The notes beneath the pieces are model-generated. The model was not told where the DNA came from. It searched no databases and was given only the letters and a program-made list of their open reading frames with translations. From contig JAFWUX010000123.1 of assembly GCA_017523995.1 (NCBI GenBank), positions 1 through 64,000 on the forward strand: DNA of 64,000 bases, read 5' to 3'. Positions 49,362 to 57,189 of the stretch are shown piece after piece. Each line of letters starts with the position of its first letter. The first letter of the stretch is position 1. The DNA comes from Oscillospiraceae bacterium (lineage in GTDB: Bacteria > Bacillota_A > Clostridia > Oscillospirales > Ruminococcaceae). Both the position numbers and the translations under genes were made by a program.

Positions 49362-49865
49362 ATGGAAGCAGAACAAAGCCGCATCGAAACAGCCGCCAAA
49401 AATACCGAAGTGCTGATTTCGATGCTCGACCGCAGAGACCTCAAATATACGGTTATGGAGCAAAGCGATGCGCGCACGCATATCAAGATCACGTTTACGG
49501 GGGAGGATATCCCGATCCCGCTGCACATCATCCTGCGCACCGACCGTCAGATCGTTTCCGTGCTTTCTCCGATGCCGTTCCGCATCAGCGAGGCGCGCAT
49601 GCAGGACGCAGCCCTCGCGGTGACAGCGGCAAATCACGGGCTGATTGACGGCTCCTTTGACCTGAATATGAAAACCGGAGAGATCCGGTTCCGGCTGACC
49701 AGCTGCTTTATCGGCACGGTGCTCAGCGAGGAGCTGTTTGCCTATCTGATGTTCGTCTCTGCGGAGACGATCGACCGCTACAATGACCGTTTCAGCGATC
49801 TGAACGAGGGCAGGCTCGATCTTGCGGGCTTTATCGCTGCCGATGAGGCTGACGAACGCGGATAA
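49362..49865 (+). CDS. YbjN-like (type III chaperone-fold) protein
   Basis: 167 residues, soluble and acidic. The layout (beta strand with HIKITFTGEDIPIPLHII, a helix, then MKTGEIRFRLTSCF and a final helix region with SAETIDRYNDRF) resembles YbjN/TY3-chaperone-fold proteins of unknown function. ATAAGGAGGAC precedes the ATG. It is followed after 14 nt by a small membrane-protein gene. Confidence 0.65.
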   Translation: MEAEQSRIETAAKNTEVLISMLDRRDLKYTVMEQSDARTHIKITFTGEDIPIPLHIILRTDRQIVSVLSPMPFRISEARMQDAALAVTAANHGLIDGSFDLNMKTGEIRFRLTSCFIGTVLSEELFAYLMFVSAETIDRYNDRFSDLNEGRLDLAGFIAADEADERG

Positions 49866-49879
49866 GCGGAGGCATCACT

Positions 49880-50239
49880 ATGCGAAAATATCTGACGGAA
49901 TATCTTGCAAAGCTTGAGGCGCAGCTTGCATCCGGCGAGGCGCTCGATTATGAGGAACTGGAGCGCTCGCATCTGATCATGATTCAGTTCATGCAGCATG
50001 AACGCCTGATTCATTTTCTGGTGACGATTCTGTTTGCGCTCGGCTTTTTCATCTCGCTCGGGATTTATCTGCTGGGTGAGCAGATCATGATGCTGCCGCT
50101 GCTGATTCTGATCCTCGGGCTGCTGGTCCCGTATATCGCACACTATTACTTCCTTGAAAACTCTGTTCAGAAAATGTACAAACTACACGATGAGATCCAC
50201 GCAAGACGGCTCAAACAGACGAAAGAAGCCGCCGACTGA
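49880..50239 (+). CDS. Small two-helix membrane protein
   Basis: 119 residues. A cytoplasmic amphipathic N-terminus (about 1-40) precedes two adjacent membrane helices (about 42-64 and 68-90) and a charged C-terminal helix (KMYKLHDEIHARRLKQ). No family recognised. It is likely co-transcribed with the YbjN-like gene upstream and the 123-aa gene downstream. Confidence 0.72.
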   Translation: MRKYLTEYLAKLEAQLASGEALDYEELERSHLIMIQFMQHERLIHFLVTILFALGFFISLGIYLLGEQIMMLPLLILILGLLVPYIAHYYFLENSVQKMYKLHDEIHARRLKQTKEAAD

Positions 50240-50261
50240 ACCCTAGAAAGGCTGGTAGAAA

Positions 50262-50633
50262 ATGGAGCTTTACCGTCCGATGAATGCAGAAGAATATCAG
50301 GAACTGGAAGCGCGCAGCTTTCACGGTTTCCCGCCCCGTCCTTCCGGACAGCCGCTGTTTACCGCGCTGCTCTCGGAGGAGGGCGCATCCCAGATTGCGC
50401 GGCACATGCGGATCGCGAAGCAGGCGGATAACACGGTGTATGTTGTCAGCTTTCTCGTTGACGATGCCTATATCCGGCAGTTTCCGGTGCAGCATGCGCA
50501 CGAGCGGAACCGCCGCGCTCTGTGGATTCCGGCAGATGAGGTTGATATTTTGAATCAGCATCTGATCGGGGATATCCGTGTGCTCGCGAGCTATGAGATT
50601 GACCGCTCTGACGGCGAAGTCTTTTTCGCGTAA
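50262..50633 (+). CDS. Hypothetical protein
   Basis: 123 residues, soluble, with mixed alpha/beta composition (VYVVSFLVDDAYIRQF, ALWIPADEVDILN). No family recognised. GAAAGGCTGG precedes the ATG by about 9 nt. It is the last gene of a three-gene run, followed by a terminator. Confidence 0.7.
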   Translation: MELYRPMNAEEYQELEARSFHGFPPRPSGQPLFTALLSEEGASQIARHMRIAKQADNTVYVVSFLVDDAYIRQFPVQHAHERNRRALWIPADEVDILNQHLIGDIRVLASYEIDRSDGEVFFA

Positions 50634-50712
50634 CAGGGGATCGCTGCGCGGTGACGGATATCGCGCTGAGTGACCGGACTGTGCCAAAGGAAGCTTATAT
50701 TTGATATGACAG

Positions 50713-50755
50713 AAAAGCCGCTCTGATCGACGCCGATTCGAGCGGCTTTCTTTTA
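50713..50755 (+). terminator. Terminator of the YbjN-like operon
   Basis: AAAGCCGCTC pairs with GAGCGGCTTT and is followed by CTTTT. Confidence 0.85.
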
Positions 50756-50812
50756 TGCAGCACCAGAACAGATGCATCGCCGCACAAATTTGTTAACTTT
50801 TTTCGATAACCA

Positions 50813-50841
50813 TTGCGTTTTCAAACGGAATATGCTATAAT
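50813..50841 (+). promoter_or_regulatory. Sigma-A promoter for the nitroreductase gene
   Basis: TTGCGT at 50813-50818 and TATAAT at 50836-50841, 17-bp spacer. It overlaps the longer reading of the gene. Confidence 0.82.
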
Positions 50842-50884
50842 GCAAGCAAAAAGCGGTCTGCGCAGGAATCAGGAGGGATTTCCA

Positions 50885-51550
50885 ATGAACATGAAAGAAG
50901 CCATTACATCACGGCACAGCGTCCGGCAATATCTGGAACAGCCGATCGAGCCGGAAAAACGGGAACAGATTGCAGCAATGATTCAGCAGTGCAACGCGGA
51001 AAGCGGTCTGCACATTCAGGCGGTTTATGACGATTCTGCGTGCTTTCCGTCTCTGCTCGCGCACTACGGGATGTTCCGCAACGCAAAGAATTATCTTGTG
51101 CTGGCAGGCAGCACCGCAATGACCGATCTGCGCGGCGTCTGCGGATATTACGGGCAGAAGCTCGTGCTCGCCCTGCAGCAGATGGGACTGAATACCTGCT
51201 GGATCGGCGGCTCCTACAGCAAGAAAAAGACCGCGGCAACGCTCGAAAATGATGAGGAGATCGTCTGCATCATCGCGATGGGCTACGGCGAGACGCAGGG
51301 CAAACCGCGCCGCTCCAAGCCGATTGAAAAGCTCTGCAATGTGCCGGAGGATGAGATGCCAAAGTGGTTCCGTCACGGCATGATGGCGGCGCAGCTTGCC
51401 CCGACGGCACTGAATCAGCAGAAGTTTTTTGTCACGCTCGAGGGCGATTCGGTGACGGTCACCTCAACGAAGAAAAACGCAATGGCGGAGATCGACCGCG
51501 GCATCGTCCGATGTCAGTTTGAAGCCGCCTCGGGACATCCCTGCCGGTGA
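50885..51550 (+). CDS. Nitroreductase-family FMN protein
   Basis: 221 residues from ATG 50885, with AGGAGGGAT upstream. Typical features: the N-terminal FMN motif ITSRHSVRQY, the central GVCGYYGQKLVLALQQMGLNTCW region, and GMMAAQLAPTALNQQ. These enzymes reduce nitro groups, quinones or flavins with NAD(P)H. Physiological substrate unknown. It is single-gene, with its own promoter and a family A repeat after the stop. Confidence 0.9.
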   Translation: MNMKEAITSRHSVRQYLEQPIEPEKREQIAAMIQQCNAESGLHIQAVYDDSACFPSLLAHYGMFRNAKNYLVLAGSTAMTDLRGVCGYYGQKLVLALQQMGLNTCWIGGSYSKKKTAATLENDEEIVCIIAMGYGETQGKPRRSKPIEKLCNVPEDEMPKWFRHGMMAAQLAPTALNQQKFFVTLEGDSVTVTSTKKNAMAEIDRGIVRCQFEAASGHPCR

Positions 51551-51573
51551 GTGCGGAATGCGGTATCAACAAT

Positions 51574-51654
51574 GCGGTATCGCTCCGCGATGATTGATAT
51601 TGGGCTCCGCCCAAACCCGCCAAAGGGATACTATCCCTTTGGAATCCCATTTTT
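51574..51654 (+). repeat. Family A element, copy A7
   Basis: GGTATCGCTCCGCGATGATTG, TTGGGCTCCGCCCAA, AAAGGGATACTATCCCTTT, GGAATCCC, in sense orientation about 20 nt after the nitroreductase stop. It is almost the exact inverse of A6 at 48.2 kb. Confidence 0.9.
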
Positions 51655-51667
51655 ATGTGTGGATATA

Positions 51668-51710
51668 ACAAAGCCGCTCCAATCAACCTGAATCGGAGCG
51701 GCTTTCTTCT
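51668..51710 (+). terminator. Terminator after the nitroreductase gene
   Basis: AAAGCCGCTCC at 51670-51680 pairs with GGAGCGGCTTT at 51695-51705, followed by CTTCT. Confidence 0.8.
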
Positions 51711-51722
51711 ATTTCAGCATAA

Positions 51723-51801
51723 ACATGGGATTCCAAAGGGTCAGTGACCCTTTGGCGGAGTTTGAGGCGGAGCCTCATTATAAATCCATCGGAGATACCT
51801 T
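51723..51801 (-). repeat. Family A element, inverted copy A7'
   Basis: On the minus strand GGTATCTCCGATGGATTT, TGAGGCTCCGCCTCA, AAAGGGTCACTGACCCTTT, GGAATCCC. With A7 and the terminator it forms a composite inverted structure. The following 51805-51920 holds nothing I can name. Confidence 0.88.
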
Positions 51802-51920
51802 ATTCTGACGGAGATGCGCACAGGCTTCGGCGGCTGCCGGATGCGCTGCTGTCATGTGCGTGATACGGTGCGTATATTTCTGGAAAAGAAAACCTGCTTG
51901 TTATATTTCAAAAAATAACG

Positions 51921-51959
51921 GATAAAAGAAAAGACACAGTTCAGAGAACTGTGTCTTTT
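51921..51959 (-). terminator. Terminator of the tRNA operon
   Basis: AAAAGACACAGTTC pairs with GAACTGTGTCTTTT around an AGA loop; on the minus strand TTTTCTTTT follows. Confidence 0.88.
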
Positions 51960-52043
51960 GGTGGGAGAGGGTGGATTTGAACCACCGAAGCGAAACGCAA
52001 CAGATTTACAGTCTGCCCCCTTTGGCCACTCGGGAACTCTCCC
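51959..52043 (-). tRNA. tRNA-Tyr (GTA)
   Basis: On the minus strand the acceptor GGGAGAG (52043-52037) pairs with CTCTCCC. The anticodon arm CAGACTGTAAATCTG gives GTA. A long variable arm and TTCAAATCC T-loop fit a class II tRNA-Tyr. CCA is encoded at 51961-51959. Confidence 0.95.
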
Positions 52044-52056
52044 ATATTCAATTGAA

Positions 52057-52129
52057 AGCTGGTGGACGGACTTGAACCCCCGACCTGCTGATTACAAATC
52101 AGCTGCTCTACCAACTGAGCTACACCAGC
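52057..52129 (-). tRNA. tRNA-Thr (TGT)
   Basis: On the minus strand the acceptor GCTGGTG (52129-52123) pairs with CACCAGC. The D-arm TAGCTCAGTTGGTAGAGC, anticodon arm CTGATTTGTAATCAG (TGT) and T-loop GTTCAAGTC are standard. CCA is not encoded, unlike the adjacent tRNA-Tyr. It lies 13 nt upstream of tRNA-Tyr in the same transcript. Confidence 0.95.
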
Positions 52130-52167
52130 ATTTGGTTTCGTTCGTGCTGTCCGTGGTCAGCTTGTTT

Positions 52168-52196
52168 ATTATAGCACAGAGGCCCCGAAATGTCAA
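52168..52196 (-). promoter_or_regulatory. Sigma-A promoter of the tRNA operon
   Basis: On the minus strand TTGACA (52196-52191) and TATAAT (52173-52168), 17-bp spacer, perfect consensus. Confidence 0.92.
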
Positions 52197-52321
52197 GCGT
52201 TTTTTGAAAAAATCGAGAAAACTGTCCGTTTGCACAAATATCAGCAACAATGTATACACATAATAACGAAAATATCAGATGCTGCACGCATTTTGATATG
52301 CTGGGACAGGGGAGCCGCCTG

Positions 52322-52360
52322 AAAAAAAGCTGCGGCAGGCGCAGGACGCTTACCGCAGCG
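52322..52360 (-). terminator. Terminator of the lipoprotein gene
   Basis: On the minus strand GCTGCGG and CCGCAGC form the stem around a 17-nt loop and are followed by TTTTTTT. Confidence 0.82.
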
Positions 52361-52365
52361 GTTTG

Positions 52366-53016
52366 TTATGATTCAGGATTTGCGGAGAGATGCTCTTGCA
52401 GCCATTGCTGAAACAGCGGTGCATCTTCGATCAGGCTGATTGCGGCGGCGGCGTGGGCGTCCTTCGAGCGGATGGATGTGCCTTTCTGCTCGCCGCGGGA
52501 CAGTGCAACAAACTGCGTTGTCTGTTCCGGCAGACAGAAACCGTAGGTCAGGTGATATGTCTCCTCGACATCCGGCGCCGGCGTCTCATCATCGCGCACG
52601 TCGCGCTCGCTCCCGGGATCAATTGCGGCGACCTCCGCGGCGAATTTCGCGGTCTCGTCCTCCGGCAGTCTGCCGATCTCCTGCAGCGGGTCTGCAAGAT
52701 CAAAGATCGCCGGATCGAGAAGCGCTTTCTTTCGGAAGAAAGCGGGTTCGCTGTCGGTGCTGCACTGCGTTGTCAGGACGGTGCCGTCCTGTTTGACAAA
52801 GAACATATAGACCATATTGCTCTGGTTGCTGTCGGGGAATGTCAGGTCGATGTCGAGCAGGTATTCGGTTGTCAGGGCGGGTTCTGCATCCGGTGCGGAT
52901 GTTCCGGCGGCTGTGACCTCCGGCTTCGACGTTGCGGTGGGTTCTGCTGCGCATCCGCAGAATGCTGTACAGCTCAGCAGCAGGAGCGCTGCAAGTATGG
53001 CTTTTGCTGTGTTCAT
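52366..53016 (-). CDS. Putative lipoprotein, unknown function
   Basis: 216 residues. A signal sequence ends in the lipobox-like AFCGC (Cys about 22), then a Thr/Ala/Pro linker (about 25-48), then an acidic domain with YLLDIDLTFPDSNQSN. No family recognised. It has its own sigma-A promoter and terminator. Confidence 0.75.
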   Translation of the reverse strand: MNTAKAILAALLLLSCTAFCGCAAEPTATSKPEVTAAGTSAPDAEPALTTEYLLDIDLTFPDSNQSNMVYMFFVKQDGTVLTTQCSTDSEPAFFRKKALLDPAIFDLADPLQEIGRLPEDETAKFAAEVAAIDPGSERDVRDDETPAPDVEETYHLTYGFCLPEQTTQFVALSRGEQKGTSIRSKDAHAAAAISLIEDAPLFQQWLQEHLSANPES

Positions 53017-53063
53017 ATTTTAACATCTCTTTTCGTTTCTAAAATTTGGGTAGACTCAATCTG

Positions 53064-53092
53064 ATTATAGCATATTATAACGTAAAAAGCAA
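53064..53092 (-). promoter_or_regulatory. Sigma-A promoter for the lipoprotein gene
   Basis: On the minus strand TTGCTT (53092-53087) and TATAAT (53069-53064), 17-bp spacer. Confidence 0.8.
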
Positions 53093-53235
53093 TCGGAGAG
53101 AAGGAATCTTATGTGAAACAGTTTTCTTGCCGGAGTACTTTAGAAAATGCAGGCGGGCTCTGTCTCCGCTTAAGGATGTTCATTCAGAATTTCATTTCAT
53201 CTCCAATAGAAAAGCCGCGTATTTACAATGATTAT

Positions 53236-53305
53236 CTAAAAGCGGGATTCCAAAGGGATAATGTCACTTTGGCGGAGCCCCCATTTGCAATCCATCGGAG
53301 ATACC
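53236..53305 (-). repeat. Family A element, shortened copy A8
   Basis: On the minus strand GGTATCTCCGATGGATT lies 3 nt after the stop of the 268-aa gene, followed by a truncated GGGGGCTCCGCC and an imperfect AAAGTGACATTATCCCTTT stem. It is the most degenerate recognisable copy. 53095-53235 holds nothing I can name. Confidence 0.75.
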
Positions 53306-53308
53306 GAT

Positions 53309-54115
53309 TTAAGCCGCATGCAGCTCGAAACCGGAGAACCGTGAGCGCGGGCGGGGTTCAAGACGGCGCTGCGCCGAGACGCACCGGAGCTGTTCCGAGG
53401 CGAGCAGCACGGGGATGAGCCATACCGCTGCAATCGGGAGCAGCAGCAGCGGCGCCGACAGCATCCTCGCAAGCACAATGCCGCCGGATTGTCCCCGCGA
53501 ATACCGGAACGCACTGCGCAGAATCACCCACGCAGAACGGTGCGGCATTCTGAGATAGCTATAGGGCAGCGCCGATGATGCTGCCAGTGCCCGCAGCGGC
53601 AGCAGAATCGCAGCAGCGGCGAGAAATCCGAGGTGTAGCACCGTCAGCAGGGGGAGCAGCCCTTCGTCCTCCGGCGGGATCATCAGCCAGATGCTTTTCG
53701 CCGCGTATCCCAGCAGCAGCGCGGGGAATGCGGAAAGCACGATCACAGTCTCCATGAGCAGCCTTGTCCCGATCGCCCTGCACCAGAGCCAGACGCTCCC
53801 GCTGTGTGCGAGAAATCCGAGATCGTTTTCATCGAGTGTACCCGCAAGCCTGCCGATCTGCCAGTCTGTCTGCATCCGGAGCGGCGTGCAGATCAGCAGT
53901 GCGGTCAGGAGCGCTGCCGCGAGAAAGAGATCGCCGCGGTTCGGCAGTGCGGAATCTGTGTCCCGCAAAAGTCCTGCGCCGCGCAGCAGATTCTGTACGG
54001 CTGCCGCTGAGAGCAGCGTGACAATCCGCAGCAGATAGCGCGCAGCCCCCAGCACGGCGGTGCTCCGGCGGCAGGATTTCAGGCGCCGCGCGGATTCATG
54101 CAGCACGCGGCTCAT
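53309..54115 (-). CDS. Multi-pass membrane protein, unknown
   Basis: 268 residues, very rich in Leu, Ala and Arg, with about five hydrophobic segments. It ends in a basic tail (RRLEPRPRSRFSG). No family recognised. Its start overlaps the stop of the BofC-like gene by 4 nt, so the two are translationally coupled. Confidence 0.7.
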   Translation of the reverse strand: MSRVLHESARRLKSCRRSTAVLGAARYLLRIVTLLSAAAVQNLLRGAGLLRDTDSALPNRGDLFLAAALLTALLICTPLRMQTDWQIGRLAGTLDENDLGFLAHSGSVWLWCRAIGTRLLMETVIVLSAFPALLLGYAAKSIWLMIPPEDEGLLPLLTVLHLGFLAAAAILLPLRALAASSALPYSYLRMPHRSAWVILRSAFRYSRGQSGGIVLARMLSAPLLLLPIAAVWLIPVLLASEQLRCVSAQRRLEPRPRSRFSGFELHAA

Positions 54116-54522
54116 GAGATATAATCCTCGAGCAGCTCGCGCAGTTCCGCGGAATCTGAAACGCGGAATCCGTATTCGAGCAGGATGCGGTCATAGTCAG
54201 GCAGCCACTCTGCGGGCAGCTCATAAGCGGCGGAAGGCTCGCGGCTCCCCTCGGGGTAGACATATAGCGTATCGGCATCGAGCTTGATGAGATACCCCTG
54301 CTCCGGCAGATTCTCCGGCAGCAGATCGGCAGCAGATACGCTGCTTTCATCCGGATTGACGCTCTGTACCGTTACACGGTCCGTGCTGTATGCCGCGAAA
54401 ACCGTATCGTCCATCTGCGGGATCGGCTCGATTGTGCTGCGGAGATAAACGAACGTGCCCGAGCAGAGCAGCACAAGCCCCGCCGTCACCGCAGGCAGCA
54501 GAATTCTGGATATCTGATTCAT
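54112..54522 (-). CDS. BofC C-terminal-domain-like protein
   Basis: 136 residues. One N-terminal transmembrane helix or signal anchor (about 8-27), then a domain with GYLIKLDADTLYVYPEG, LPDYDRILLEYG and the terminal ELRELLEDYIS, which matches the BofC C-terminal pattern. In Bacillus, BofC controls sporulation signalling outside the forespore membrane; here only the C-terminal domain is clear. AAAGGAGCC precedes the ATG. Coupled with the 268-aa membrane protein. Confidence 0.75.
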   Translation of the reverse strand: MNQISRILLPAVTAGLVLLCSGTFVYLRSTIEPIPQMDDTVFAAYSTDRVTVQSVNPDESSVSAADLLPENLPEQGYLIKLDADTLYVYPEGSREPSAAYELPAEWLPDYDRILLEYGFRVSDSAELRELLEDYIS

Positions 54523-54632
54523 TTTGGATGGCTCCTTTCGTGTGTCCGGATCGGTTGTATCGTCATTATGCTGTAAATTTTCAAGTTTTATGCGCGAACA
54601 ATAAAAAAAGCATTAAAATTTTATGAAAGTGC

Positions 54633-54661
54633 TTAACAAGAATCTGATTTTGTGCTATAAT
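54633..54661 (+). promoter_or_regulatory. Sigma-A promoter for the PBP1 gene
   Basis: TTAACA at 54633-54638 and TATAAT at 54656-54661, 17-bp spacer. The leader is about 110 nt long, with no recognised riboswitch. Confidence 0.82.
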
Positions 54662-54780
54662 ATACTTTGTATTTATATGTCATTTTCAGCGCAGATGCAG
54701 ACAGCATTGCAGGCGCAGATAAACCGCATCCGGCAGCCGACAGAGACGCTGCCGCAATCCGAAAGGGGAACTGAACTATC

Positions 54781-57189
54781 ATGAGTGCTTCCACACATTC
54801 AGGCACAGCCGGAAAGAAGCAGACAAACCAGAAAAAGGTCTACCGCAGACCGCTGATCCTGCGCATTCTCAGCACGATCGGCACGGTTCTGCTGACGACA
54901 TTTCTCTCGTTTTTCCTGCTCTTTGCGGTCACCGGCACGATCTGCGCGATCGCCGCAACCATGTATATGACCGATTACATGGACAAGACCACGCCGATCA
55001 GTATTCAGGAGCTGACCGTCTCCGGCGCGACCAACATCTTCCAGCTGGATTCCGACGGCAACTACGTGAAGGTCTGGCATCAGGAGAGCGAGCTGAAGCG
55101 TATTCCGGTTGAGCTTGAGCAGATTCCGCAGCATACGCGCGATGCGTTTGTCTACGCCGAGGATGAGCGCTTCTATGAGCATGAGGGCGTGGATTTCAAG
55201 CGTACCGCTGCTTCCTTTGCCAACATGATCCTGCGTTTCTGGTCATCCGATCAGGGCGGTTCGACCATTACCCAGCAGCTCGTCAAGAACCTGACAGGCG
55301 ATGATGACAAGAGCCCGCAGCGTAAGCTCCGCGAGATTCACCGCGCAATGGAACTCGAAAAGAACTACTCCAAGGATGAAATCCTGCTGAATTATATGAA
55401 CTATATCGGCTTCGGCGGTGCAAACAACGGCATCGAGATGGCGGCAAACACCTACTTCGGCAAGCATGTCGAGGATCTCACGATCGCGGAGAGCGCCTGC
55501 CTTGCTGCAATCCCGCAGAGCCCGGAGATCAACAACCCGTTCGCAGGCAAAAACGAACAGGCATACAACGAAGTCACGCACACATGGTATTATACCGATG
55601 AAACGGTCAATACCGGCCGTGCGGTCAACCGCGCCCGTATGGAGTACATCCTCAAGCAGATGTACAAGAACGGCGCGATCACCTTCGATGAATATGAGGA
55701 GGCGCTGAACGAGCACCTCGTCTTCAGAGATACCGATGAATACCTGATGACACATCCGGATGAGCAGGTCGTCGCGGATGACGGTTCGATCATGCTCGAC
55801 GATAAGGGTGAGCAGAAGCCGAACTCGTGGGCAGTTGATGAGGCACTGAACGAATTTGTCGATTACCTGATGGAAACACAGGGCATCTCCCGCGAGCGTG
55901 CACTGAAGATCATCTACACCGAAGGCTATCAGATTTATCTGACTGTCAATCAGGACATGCAGGACTATCTCGAAAACAAATTCTCCAACATGGATAACCT
56001 GCTCATGGGCATGACCAATGCAGCAGCGACCACCTATTACCGCGACCTCGACGGCGACGGCGAATATACCGATGAGGAGAATCTGCCGCTGCAGGCGGGC
56101 TTCACTGCGATTGACTATCACGGCAGAGTGCTCTGCACCTGCGGCGCAATCGGCGAGAAGAAAGGCTCCCTCGGTACGAGCTTTGCTTCGACCGAACCGC
56201 AGCAGCCGGGTTCCGCAATCAAGCCGGTCACCAGCTACGGCTACGCGCTCTATCATGACTATATCGCGTGGGGAACCCACGTTCAGGACTACCCGCCGAT
56301 CACCATTCACGATAAGGAGACCGGCAAGGATAAGCTCTGGCCGACCAACTACACCGATGTCAACGGCGTCATGAGCTATTCCGGCAACACCATCAACATC
56401 TTCTATGCGCTGGAGCGCTCCTACAACACAATTCCGGCACTGCTCGTCAAGACCTACGGTCCGAGAAATGTGTTCGATTTCGCAACCCAGACGCTCGGTC
56501 TGGATCTCAACGAAGGCTATGACGTTGACTATGCTCCGCTCGCCGTCGGCGCTCTGGGCTACGGCATCACCGTCAAGGATCTGGTCAATGCATACATGGT
56601 CTACGGAAACGGCGGCTACTTCAACGATGCACACATCATCAGCAGAATTGAAAAGAATGACGGCTCGATCTTCGTTGATTTTGAGAAAGACTACAAGCAG
56701 GTCATTGACGCGGAGACCTCTTATGTCATGAACAAGCTGCTGCAGAATGTTGTCCAGAACGGTACCGGTACCGCAGCACAGCTCTACACGGGCGGCGTGC
56801 AGGTCCCGATCGCCGGCAAGACCGGTACAACATCCGACTGGTTCGACCTGATGTTCGTCGGTCTGAATCCGGAATTCGTCAGCGGCGTCTGGATCGGCTA
56901 CAAGGAGAACAGAGAGATCAAGTTCCACGGCGGTATTCAGTCCGCAAGAGTCTGGAAGAACATCATCGGCGAATGGATTGTCAACCATTACTACGATGAG
57001 GACTTTGAAAAGCAGTTCCCTGCCTGTGATACAGTTTTCGCTGCACCGTACTGCCTGGCAACCGGAAAGCTTGCAGGTCTGGCGTGCCCGCAGGGTACAA
57101 TGGGTTACTGGAAATCCACGAACCCGTGCTGGTGCGATAACTATGAACTGAGACTCGGCTTCAATGCGCTTGCTGAAGATGCAGGCTGA
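54781..57189 (+). CDS. Class A penicillin-binding protein (PBP1)
   Basis: 802 residues. A basic N-terminus and one transmembrane helix (about 28-60) precede a GT51 transglycosylase domain with EDERFYEHEGVD, GGSTITQQLVKNL and RKLREIHRAMELEK. The transpeptidase domain has the active Ser in PGSAIKP, SGN in YSGNTINIF, and KTGTTSDW. It polymerises and cross-links peptidoglycan outside the membrane. AAAGGGGAA precedes the ATG. Its last 26 nt overlap the next gene. Confidence 0.95.
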   Translation: MSASTHSGTAGKKQTNQKKVYRRPLILRILSTIGTVLLTTFLSFFLLFAVTGTICAIAATMYMTDYMDKTTPISIQELTVSGATNIFQLDSDGNYVKVWHQESELKRIPVELEQIPQHTRDAFVYAEDERFYEHEGVDFKRTAASFANMILRFWSSDQGGSTITQQLVKNLTGDDDKSPQRKLREIHRAMELEKNYSKDEILLNYMNYIGFGGANNGIEMAANTYFGKHVEDLTIAESACLAAIPQSPEINNPFAGKNEQAYNEVTHTWYYTDETVNTGRAVNRARMEYILKQMYKNGAITFDEYEEALNEHLVFRDTDEYLMTHPDEQVVADDGSIMLDDKGEQKPNSWAVDEALNEFVDYLMETQGISRERALKIIYTEGYQIYLTVNQDMQDYLENKFSNMDNLLMGMTNAAATTYYRDLDGDGEYTDEENLPLQAGFTAIDYHGRVLCTCGAIGEKKGSLGTSFASTEPQQPGSAIKPVTSYGYALYHDYIAWGTHVQDYPPITIHDKETGKDKLWPTNYTDVNGVMSYSGNTINIFYALERSYNTIPALLVKTYGPRNVFDFATQTLGLDLNEGYDVDYAPLAVGALGYGITVKDLVNAYMVYGNGGYFNDAHIISRIEKNDGSIFVDFEKDYKQVIDAETSYVMNKLLQNVVQNGTGTAAQLYTGGVQVPIAGKTGTTSDWFDLMFVGLNPEFVSGVWIGYKENREIKFHGGIQSARVWKNIIGEWIVNHYYDEDFEKQFPACDTVFAAPYCLATGKLAGLACPQGTMGYWKSTNPCWCDNYELRLGFNALAEDAG

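Noticed and set aside
6881..53305. Repeats as a CRISPR array
   Set aside because: Copies are kilobases apart, lie in both orientations and have no regular spacers; no cas gene is present.
53113..53418. 101-residue plus-strand frame in the gap at 53.1 kb
   Set aside because: It crosses a family A repeat and the antisense end of the 268-aa gene, and has no ribosome site.
54662..54780. Riboswitch in the PBP1 leader
   Set aside because: The leader of about 110 nt shows no conserved riboswitch motif and no clear terminator or anti-terminator pair.
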